From: an uncultured Lysobacter sp.
GTDB lineage: Bacteria > Pseudomonadota > Gammaproteobacteria > Xanthomonadales > Xanthomonadaceae
Direction: 5' to 3'
DNA: 5,112 nucleotides
NCBI GenBank assembly: GCA_943913335.1
Contig: CALTXS010000095.1
Span: 1 to 5,112 of the forward strand
Made by a program: the position numbers and the translations under genes. Numbering within the stretch: the stretch's first letter is position 1; each line of letters opens with the position of its first letter. This document shows positions 1 through 5,112 of the stretch, in pieces. Under the pieces are notes generated by a model. The model saw nothing but the letters and a program-made list of their open reading frames with translations, did not search any database and had not been told where the DNA came from.

Positions 1-342
1 CTGGTATGCATACTCGTCGGCCTCTTCCCATTGACCGGCGCGAACGACCAGCAAGGCCGCATCCACGCCATCGAGAGCGCCACGGGCCGCCTTATTCATC
101 CACTTGTGCATGGCGGTGGCGTTGGCCGAGCCGAAATCACGGTGCAAGCCCGGGGTATCGACCATGACGATCTGGCCCTCGGAATACGAGGCGATACCGA
201 TCAGACGATGGCGAGTGGTCTGCGGCCGCGGTGACACGATGGCCACATGCGCGCCGACCAGTGCATTGGTCAGTGTGGACTTGCCGACGTTGGGACGGCC
301 AATGACGGCCACATGGCCGGCACGAAAGGGAGTTGTATTCAT
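1..342 (-). CDS. era: GTPase Era, N-terminal 114 residues (3' end outside window)
   Basis: Era is an essential GTPase that binds the 3' end of 16S rRNA and helps mature and assemble the 30S subunit, in the cytosol and at the inner membrane face. Translating from the ATG at 342-340 gives an open frame to the window edge. The P-loop (G1) GRPNVGKS is at residues 15-22, the QTTRH stretch of switch I at 41-45, and the G3 motif DTPG at 62-65 followed by LH. The G4 NKxD motif and the KH RNA-binding domain of this roughly 300-residue family lie beyond the edge. The gene starts 16 bp after the rnc stop, as in many proteobacteria. No good Shine-Dalgarno precedes the start, so translation probably depends on coupling to rnc. 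After TPGLH the segment up to the conserved MNKAA is about 4 residues longer than in E. coli Era. Identification is secure from motifs plus position. Confidence 0.96.
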   Translation of the reverse strand, partial: MNTTPFRAGHVAVIGRPNVGKSTLTNALVGAHVAIVSPRPQTTRHRLIGIASYSEGQIVMVDTPGLHRDFGSANATAMHKWMNKAARGALDGVDAALLVVRAGQWEEADEYAYQ

Positions 343-358
343 ATAGGTCTGATTATAG

Positions 359-1027
359 TTACAGGCGTTCGAGCAGGCGCGTTAGCGCCATGTCGGCAGC
401 GATTTGTTCGGCGGCGCGGCGCGATGAGGCCTCGCCCTGCGTTTCGATACTGAACTGAGGGATGATGCAGCGCACGGAGAATTCGCGCGCGTGATCCGGC
501 CCGGTTTCACCGGCCAGCTCGTAGGTTGGAACCTCGTGACCGCGGCCCTGCAGCAGTTCCTGTAGGCGCGTCTTGGGGTCTTTCACGATCTTGGAGATCG
601 GCGGCAGCGCCTGCAGCAACGGCTCCCAGTAATGCAGCACGAAGGCATGCGCCGTCGCCATATCACTGTCCAGGAACACCGCTGCAATGATCGCTTCGAC
701 GGCATCGGCCTGAATGGAGGCCCGTCGGTGGCCGCCGGACTTCAATTCGCCCGGGCCCAACTGCAGATGGCCGGCCAGATCGATGGTCTGCGCCACGCCG
801 GCCAGAGCCGATTCCCGCACCAGTTCTGCGCGAGCGCGCGTCAGGGCGCCTTCATCTGCTTTTGGAAAACGCCTGAACAGCTCCTGCGCAATGATCGCGT
901 TGAGCAAGGCATCACCCAGGAATTCAAAGCGCTCGTTGTGCGGCGCCCCGGCACTGCGATGACGTAAAGCCTTCTGCAACAGCTCGCCGTCGCGAAAGGT
1001 ATGCGCCAGGCGCAATGCGTTAGCCAT
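359..1027 (-). CDS. rnc: Ribonuclease III
   Basis: RNase III cleaves double-stranded RNA, including the 30S rRNA precursor and structured mRNAs, as a Mg2+-dependent homodimer. The 222-residue product matches the usual length (E. coli 226). The N-terminal endonuclease domain (about 1-125) carries the signature [12 protein letters not shown] at 31-42, with acidic residues E32, E35 and D39, and the second acidic pair D108 and E111 in QADAVEAI. The C-terminal double-stranded RNA-binding domain (about 150-220) starts at KDPKTRLQE and ends with the basic SRRAAEQ helix at 202-208. All catalytic residues are present, so it should be active. The ATG is 3 bp after the lepB stop; an AAGG lies only 1 nt before it, too close for an ideal ribosome site, so coupling to lepB is likely. 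The ATG gives the expected spacing to the signature motif and no better start is seen. The family is known to autoregulate in E. coli through its own leader; here it has no leader of its own. Confidence 0.97.
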   Translation of the reverse strand: MANALRLAHTFRDGELLQKALRHRSAGAPHNERFEFLGDALLNAIIAQELFRRFPKADEGALTRARAELVRESALAGVAQTIDLAGHLQLGPGELKSGGHRRASIQADAVEAIIAAVFLDSDMATAHAFVLHYWEPLLQALPPISKIVKDPKTRLQELLQGRGHEVPTYELAGETGPDHAREFSVRCIIPQFSIETQGEASSRRAAEQIAADMALTRLLERL

Positions 1028-1030
1028 GCC

Positions 1031-1822
1031 TTACGGAATCGCCTTAAAGAAGCGGTCGGTGTTCAAACCGCCATCCCAGTTAAAGAAGATCCGCATGGCC
1101 TTGCCGCGCAGATTGCTCTCCGGCAGGAACTGTCCTTGCCAAAAACGGGTGTCTTCGCTGTTGTCGCGGTCATCGCCCATCACAAAGTAGTGACCGGCCG
1201 GCACAACCCATTCGCCATTACCCGGGTCCACGCCCGGCGGCATGGGAGCCTCGAGGATGGGGTGCTCCACACCTCCGAGATTCTCAATCTTTTCATCCCA
1301 GCCGTTGACCGGCATACCGGAACCGAAGGCCTGATACGGACCCAGCTCCTTATACGCCATCGGCTTGCCGTTGATCGTCAGCACCGTGTCCTTGTAAGCA
1401 ATGCGATCGCCCGGCAGACCCACAACCCGCTTGATCCAGTCTTCATTCGGCTTGTGCGGCGGACGGAACACGACCACGTCACCGCGCTGCGGCTCAGCCA
1501 GTGTCACGAACTTTTTGTTGGTGATCGGCAGACGCAAACCGTACTTGAATTTATTGACGAAGATGAAATCGCCGGTGAGCAACGTCGGCATCATCGAGTT
1601 CGACGGAATCTTGAACGGCTCCACGATAAAGCTGCGGACCACCAGAATTACCAGCAGTACCGGGAAGAAGGCCTTGGCGTAATCCACATACCACGGCTCC
1701 GGATTTTCACCGGTCAACTCGTTGGGCTCGCCGCGCTGCTTGCGCAACACCAGCTTGTCCAGCAGCCAGATCAGACCGCTGAGCAGCGTGACAGTGACCA
1801 GAATTTTTTCGAACCAGATCAT
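1031..1822 (-). CDS. lepB: Signal peptidase I
   Basis: Signal peptidase I removes signal peptides from proteins exported by Sec and Tat, using a Ser-Lys dyad on the periplasmic face of the inner membrane. The 263-residue product has two hydrophobic membrane segments (about 7-22 and 51-67) separated by a polar cytosolic loop, the usual proteobacterial topology. The serine box PSNSMMPTL (73-81) places the nucleophile at S76; the general base is K131 in WIKRVVGLPGD (129-139); the C-terminal box GDDRDNSEDT is at 216-225. It is shorter than E. coli LepB (324), mainly in the periplasmic beta domain between lysine box and final box. The residue before the nucleophile is Asn rather than the Gly of E. 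coli. The start is fixed by a good Shine-Dalgarno 8 nt upstream. It sits 18 bp after lepA and 3 bp before rnc, so it is likely cotranscribed and coupled with both. Function is secure. Confidence 0.97.
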   Translation of the reverse strand: MIWFEKILVTVTLLSGLIWLLDKLVLRKQRGEPNELTGENPEPWYVDYAKAFFPVLLVILVVRSFIVEPFKIPSNSMMPTLLTGDFIFVNKFKYGLRLPITNKKFVTLAEPQRGDVVVFRPPHKPNEDWIKRVVGLPGDRIAYKDTVLTINGKPMAYKELGPYQAFGSGMPVNGWDEKIENLGGVEHPILEAPMPPGVDPGNGEWVVPAGHYFVMGDDRDNSEDTRFWQGQFLPESNLRGKAMRIFFNWDGGLNTDRFFKAIP

Positions 1823-1830
1823 CAGATCGT

Positions 1831-1834
1831 TCCT
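1831..1834 (-). promoter_or_regulatory. Shine-Dalgarno site of lepB (AGGA)
   Basis: On the minus strand AGGA stands 8 nt before the lepB ATG, inside the 18-bp lepA-lepB gap and flanked by AT-rich, probably unstructured sequence. It is the clearest ribosome binding site in the window and supports ATG 1822-1820 as the lepB start. It also suggests lepB can be initiated independently rather than only by coupling to lepA. Confidence 0.7.
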
Positions 1835-1840
1835 AAATAA

Positions 1841-3634
1841 TTATTTGCTGTCCATATTCAGGACGGCCAGGAAGGCCTCCTGCGGGATTTCGACGCGACC
1901 GACCTGCTTCATGCGCTTCTTACCCTCTTTCTGCTTTTCAAGCAGTTTCTTTTTACGGGTAATGTCGCCGCCGTAGCACTTGGCCAGCACGTTCTTACGC
2001 AGCGCCTTGACGGTGGTGCGGGCAATCACCTGCGCACCGATGGCGGCCTGAATCGCGACATCGAACATTTGCCGCGGAATGAGATCCTTCATCCGGTCGC
2101 ACAGATCCCGACCACGACGGTCGGCTTGCGAGCGGTGCACGATGAGGGACAGGGCATCGACTTTTTCGCCGTTGATCAGAATATCCACGCGGACGAACGG
2201 ACCCGGCTCAAATCGCACAAAGTCATAGTCAAGCGAGGCGTAACCGCGCGAGACGGACTTGAGCTTGTCGAAGAAGTCGAGCACCACTTCGGCCATCGGC
2301 AGTTCGTAGCTGATCTGCACTTGCGAGGACATGTAGGTGATGCCGACCTGGACGCCGCGCTTTTCTTCGCACAGTTTGATAACCGCACCGATGTAATCGG
2401 GCGGTGTCAGGATGTTGGCGCGAATGATGGGTTCGCGAATCTCTTCGACCATGTTGACCGGCGGTAACTTGGCCGGGTTATCCATGGGGAGAATGGTGCC
2501 GTCGGTCTTGAGCACCTCGTAGATCACCGTCGGTGCGGTGGTGATCAGGTTGAGGTTGTATTCGCGTTCCAGACGTTCCTGCACGATCTCCATGTGCAGC
2601 ATGCCCAGGAAGCCGCAGCGGAAACCAAAGCCCATCGCCTCGGAGCTTTCGGGCTCAAAACGCAGCGCGGCATCGTTAAGGCGCAGCTTTTCGAGCGCCT
2701 CACGCAGATCCGGGTAATCCTCGGCATCGACCGGGAACAGGCCGGCGAACACGCGCGGCTGCATTTCCTGGAAGCCGGGCAACGGCGAGGTCGCGGGATC
2801 GGAGGCCAGAGTCAGCGTATCGCCCACCGGTGCACCGTGCACGTCCTTGATCGAAGCCGTCACCCAACCCACTTCGCCGGCACGCAGGGCATCAAGGACC
2901 TTGCGCTTGGGCGTGAACACGCCGACATGATCAACCTGATGAGTACGACCGGTGCTCATGACCAGCAGCTTGTCACCGGGTTTGATCTGCCCTTGCATGA
3001 CGCGCACCAGCGACACCACACCCAGGTAGTTATCGAACCACGAGTCAATGATCAGTGCTTGCAGCTTGTCGGTATCGCGCGGTTGCGGCGGCGGAATCCG
3101 ATGCACGATCGCCTCAAGCACCTCGACCACATTCAGTCCGGTCTTGGCGGAAATGGCGACGGCGTCTTCGGCATCAATACCGATAACGGATTCGATTTCT
3201 TCCTTGGCGCGCTCGATATCGGCCGTGGGCAAATCGATCTTGTTGAGAACGGGCACCACCTCGAGGCCCTGTTCCACTGCCGTGTAGCAGTTGGCAACGG
3301 ATTGCGCCTCGACACCTTGAGCGGCATCGACCACAAGCAGAGCGCCCTCACAGGCGGCCAGCGAACGCGAGACCTCGTAGGAGAAGTCGACGTGGCCCGG
3401 CGTGTCAATGAAGTTCAGAAAGTAGGTCTGACCATTGCGCGCGGTGTACGGCAGCGACACCGATTGCGACTTGATGGTGATGCCCCGCTCGCGCTCAATT
3501 GGATTGGAGTCCAGCACCTGCGCCTCCATCTCACGGTCCTGCAGGCCCCCGCATAGTTGAATGATGCGGTCGGCCAAGGTCGATTTACCGTGGTCAACGT
3601 GGGCAATGATGGAGAAATTTCGAATTTGCTGCAT
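1841..3634 (-). CDS. lepA: Elongation factor 4 (LepA GTPase)
   Basis: LepA/EF4 is a ribosome-associated translational GTPase related to EF-G, reported to back-translocate or remodel stalled ribosomes and to affect initiation and 30S biogenesis. The 597 residues match the family (E. coli 599). The GTPase domain shows the P-loop AHVDHGKS at 11-18, the switch I RERGITI at 48-54, DTPGH at 77-81 with catalytic H81, NKID at 131-134 and SAK at 162-164. Domain II, the EF-G III/V-like domains (around [21 protein letters not shown] and the later YELPMAEV segment) and the LepA-specific C-terminal domain follow, ending in the conserved [21 protein letters not shown] region. No frameshift is seen. The start is firm: the frame upstream meets a TGA at 3655-3653 with no alternative start between. 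Its ribosome site is weak (AGG, 11 nt away). It lies 124 bp after the mucD-type gene and 18 bp before lepB; lepA-lepB linkage is classical. Confidence 0.98.
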   Translation of the reverse strand: MQQIRNFSIIAHVDHGKSTLADRIIQLCGGLQDREMEAQVLDSNPIERERGITIKSQSVSLPYTARNGQTYFLNFIDTPGHVDFSYEVSRSLAACEGALLVVDAAQGVEAQSVANCYTAVEQGLEVVPVLNKIDLPTADIERAKEEIESVIGIDAEDAVAISAKTGLNVVEVLEAIVHRIPPPQPRDTDKLQALIIDSWFDNYLGVVSLVRVMQGQIKPGDKLLVMSTGRTHQVDHVGVFTPKRKVLDALRAGEVGWVTASIKDVHGAPVGDTLTLASDPATSPLPGFQEMQPRVFAGLFPVDAEDYPDLREALEKLRLNDAALRFEPESSEAMGFGFRCGFLGMLHMEIVQERLEREYNLNLITTAPTVIYEVLKTDGTILPMDNPAKLPPVNMVEEIREPIIRANILTPPDYIGAVIKLCEEKRGVQVGITYMSSQVQISYELPMAEVVLDFFDKLKSVSRGYASLDYDFVRFEPGPFVRVDILINGEKVDALSLIVHRSQADRRGRDLCDRMKDLIPRQMFDVAIQAAIGAQVIARTTVKALRKNVLAKCYGGDITRKKKLLEKQKEGKKRMKQVGRVEIPQEAFLAVLNMDSK

Positions 3635-3646
3635 GCGGGAGTGAGC

Positions 3647-3656
3647 CTGACGTCAG
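3647..3656. repeat. 10-bp perfect palindrome upstream of lepA
   Basis: CTGACGTCAG is self-complementary over 10 bp with no loop, so it cannot form an RNA hairpin of its own but could be a dimeric protein site. It lies between the candidate lepA promoter and the lepA start, in what would be the 5' leader. A 10-bp palindrome can easily arise by chance and no regulator is recognised. Confidence 0.3.
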
Positions 3657-3686
3657 TGCGCCAGAAAGGGCCTTAGGAAACGGTCA

Positions 3687-3695
3687 ATTATCGCA
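3687..3695 (-). promoter_or_regulatory. Candidate extended -10 promoter for lepA
   Basis: The minus strand reads TGCGATAAT, which is the TGn extended -10 element followed by a 5/6 match to TATAAT. Transcription would begin near 3680 and give a leader of roughly 46 nt before the lepA ATG. No convincing -35 hexamer is seen at the right distance upstream, which extended -10 promoters can tolerate. It would let lepA-lepB-rnc-era be expressed independently of the protease gene. This rests on motif match alone. Confidence 0.35.
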
Positions 3696-3713
3696 TATCC
3701 GCCACCTACCCCG

Positions 3714-3758
3714 GCCCTGACAGGTGCCGGGCAGCGCGCCCGACACCCGTCACAGGGC
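3714..3758 (-). repeat. Strong imperfect hairpin abutting the mucD stop codon
   Basis: On the minus strand this 45-nt stretch folds into two stacked stems. The inner stem pairs 3738-3747 with 3723-3732 (10 bp, one a G-U wobble in this strand's RNA) around a 5-nt loop. The outer stem pairs GCCCTG...AC at 3758-3749 with GTCAGGGC at 3721-3714, with a 2-nt bulge and a 1x1 mismatch between stems. It begins on the base right after the protease stop codon. No T-run follows on either strand, so it is not a classical intrinsic terminator. It could be a partial or Rho-assisted attenuator, or a 3'-end stabiliser that separates protease expression from lepA. Confidence 0.6.
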
Positions 3759-5112
3759 TTAATCCAGAGTGATGGCGACAAAGCGACTGCCAGCACGCGG
3801 GCTAAGGACGCGCACCATGACCGTCTCGCCCTTGCCATAGGCCGCCAGCGCCTTGTTCAGCGCCGCTACCGAAGCGACGTTCTCACGACCAACCATGAGC
3901 ACGATGTCGCCGCCGGACAGGCCCGCATCGGCCGCCGATTGCCCCAGGACGCGAACCACGCCGACACCCTGATTGGACGGAATCCCATTGCGCTCACGGA
4001 ACCCGGCCGGCAGATCGTCGGCGATCACGCCCAGACGGTTCCCACTCGAAGGCGCCGTTGCCCCCTTGGAACCGGTTGCGCCATTGGTGGCGCTGGTACG
4101 CTCACCAGGCGAAACCAGCTCGCTCAAGGTGGCATTGAGCTGGCGCGGCTTGCCGTCGCGGATGATATCGAGACGGACCTGGGCACCCGGACGCATGCCG
4201 CCGATGATGGCCGGCAAGGCAGCGGCATCGCCAACTTGCTGACCGTTCACGGCGGTGATCACATCGAGCGGCAACAGACCGGCCTTGGCCCCTGCACTGC
4301 CCGGCTCGACATCGGCGACCAGTGCGCCTTGAGCCTTGCTGAGTTTCAGGGCGGCGAGCTGATCGGCATCGAGCGGCTGGATGCGTACGCCGAGTTGACC
4401 ACGCGCCACGCGACCGGTGCTGCGCAGCTGTTCGGCCGCATTCATGGCCACATCAATCGGAATCGCAAAGCTCACGCCCATATAGCCACCGCTATTGGAG
4501 AAGATCTGCGAGTTGATGCCGACCACCTGACCGGCCACATTGAGCAAGGGACCGCCCGAGTTGCCGCGGTTAATTGCCACATCGGTCTGGATAAACGGCA
4601 CGTACTGATTTTCTGCAAATTGCGTATTGCGACCGACGGCCGACACGACGCCCGCAGTCACCGACTGCTCGAGACCGAACGGTGAACCGATGGCTACCAC
4701 CCACTGACCGGCTTTGACGCCGGCGGAATCAGCCAGCTGCAGGAACGGCAGGTCATTGCCCTCGACCTTTAGCAGTGCCACGTCCGAGCGTTCATCGGCA
4801 CCAACGACTTTGGCCGGCAGTTCACGGCGGTCTGCCAATTTAACGGTGACCTTGCCGGCACCATTGACCACGTGGGCATTGGTCAGCAGGTACCCGTCGC
4901 GCGAGACGAAGAAGCCGGTACCCATGGACACACCACGGGCCGAAGGCATGCGATCGCGGCTCTCCGGGGCATTACCGAACATCCCCGGCGGCAGCTGGTC
5001 GCCAAAGAAGCGACGGAAGATTTCGGGTACTTCCTGATTGGGCATTTGCTGCGCGGGGCGCGCCGTAATCTCTGCGTTGATGCTCACCACAGCCGGCGAG
5101 ACCTGCTGCACC
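3759..5112 (-). CDS. mucD: Periplasmic Do/HtrA-family serine protease (MucD/DegP-like), 5' end outside window
   Basis: This is a trypsin-like protease-chaperone of the HtrA/DegP family, which degrades or refolds damaged envelope proteins in the periplasm. About 450 codons are present and the frame stays open at the right edge; the GTG at 5111-5109 is probably an internal Val, since the next residues QQVSPAVVSI match the start of the mature family domain, so the signal peptide lies outside. Numbering from that Val, the triad is H80 (TNAHVV), D110 (SDVALLK) and S185 (GNSGGP). PDZ1 covers about 236-330 and PDZ2 about 358-450, joined by a Ser/Thr/Gly-rich linker (about 334-358). The PDZ1 GDVI motif reads LDVI at 282-285. 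Placement directly before lepA is typical of mucD next to the rpoE-mucA-mucB cluster, so sigma-E-type control from beyond the edge is expected but not visible here. DegP and DegQ are alternative names; the context favours mucD. Confidence 0.93.
   Translation of the reverse strand, partial: VQQVSPAVVSINAEITARPAQQMPNQEVPEIFRRFFGDQLPPGMFGNAPESRDRMPSARGVSMGTGFFVSRDGYLLTNAHVVNGAGKVTVKLADRRELPAKVVGADERSDVALLKVEGNDLPFLQLADSAGVKAGQWVVAIGSPFGLEQSVTAGVVSAVGRNTQFAENQYVPFIQTDVAINRGNSGGPLLNVAGQVVGINSQIFSNSGGYMGVSFAIPIDVAMNAAEQLRSTGRVARGQLGVRIQPLDADQLAALKLSKAQGALVADVEPGSAGAKAGLLPLDVITAVNGQQVGDAAALPAIIGGMRPGAQVRLDIIRDGKPRQLNATLSELVSPGERTSATNGATGSKGATAPSSGNRLGVIADDLPAGFRERNGIPSNQGVGVVRVLGQSAADAGLSGGDIVLMVGRENVASVAALNKALAAYGKGETVMVRVLSPRAGSRFVAITLD

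Noticed and set aside
352..357. Perfect TATAAT on the minus strand in the rnc-era gap
   Set aside because: No -35 or TG extension is present, and transcription would start about 3 nt before the era ATG. Chance in an AT-rich junction is more likely.
31..453. Three short plus-strand frames over era and the end of rnc
   Set aside because: They are antisense to clearly conserved era and rnc coding sequence and show no motif.
1001..1840. 279-codon plus-strand open frame opposite lepB
   Set aside because: It almost exactly mirrors lepB, its product is low-complexity and His/Gln/Arg-rich, matches no family I know, and is the expected antisense shadow of a GC-rich gene.
2594..3556. 320-codon plus-strand open frame opposite lepA
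   Set aside because: It lies wholly within the conserved lepA gene and is rich in His, Arg and Gly as antisense frames usually are; no domain is recognisable.
3714..3758. Calling the mucD-lepA hairpin an intrinsic terminator
   Set aside because: No run of T follows on either strand, so only a hairpin is annotated.
3653..3838. 61-codon minus-strand frame overlapping the protease 3' end and the intergenic gap
   Set aside because: Its first half is an out-of-frame reading of the protease tail and the rest passes through the hairpin; composition is Arg/Ala/Cys-rich and there is no family resemblance.
3939..4685. 248-codon plus-strand open frame opposite the protease gene
   Set aside because: Antisense shadow of the catalytic and PDZ1 coding region, with no recognisable motif or ribosome site.

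Overview
This window is a compact, fully leftward (minus-strand) housekeeping block. In transcription order it reads mucD-type periplasmic serine protease (5' end cut off by the right edge), lepA, lepB, rnc, era (3' part cut off by the left edge). Nothing convincing is encoded on the plus strand; its long open frames are antisense shadows of the real genes.

The organism looks like a proteobacterium, most likely a gammaproteobacterium of the Xanthomonadales or a near relative. The evidence is the mucD-lepA-lepB-rnc-era order, a LepA that resembles remembered xanthomonad LepA along almost its whole length, and an Era N-terminus of the same flavour. Betaproteobacteria share much of this order and cannot be fully excluded. 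Base composition is moderately GC-rich by eye, with no patch suggesting recent transfer.

Layout: 5112-3759 mucD-like protease (catalytic domain plus two PDZ domains, N-terminus missing). 3758-3635 is a 124-bp gap holding a strong imperfect hairpin against the mucD stop, a possible extended -10 promoter and a short palindrome. 3634-1841 is lepA, 597 codons. An 18-bp gap carries a clear Shine-Dalgarno for lepB. 1822-1031 is lepB, 263 codons; 3 bp; 1027-359 is rnc, 222 codons; 16 bp; 342-1 is the first 114 codons of era.

Together the genes join envelope quality control (MucD/DegP-like protease, usually tied to the sigma-E stress response), protein export maturation (signal peptidase I), translation quality (LepA/EF4) and rRNA processing and 30S assembly (RNase III, Era). 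The tight spacing from lepA to era implies one transcript with translational coupling. The window is mostly ordinary core genome and I see no undescribed system. The points worth a second look are small: no DUF4845-type gene between lepB and rnc, a 4-residue-longer switch II region in Era, the mucD-lepA hairpin and candidate internal promoter, and single-residue departures in LepB and the protease's first PDZ domain.
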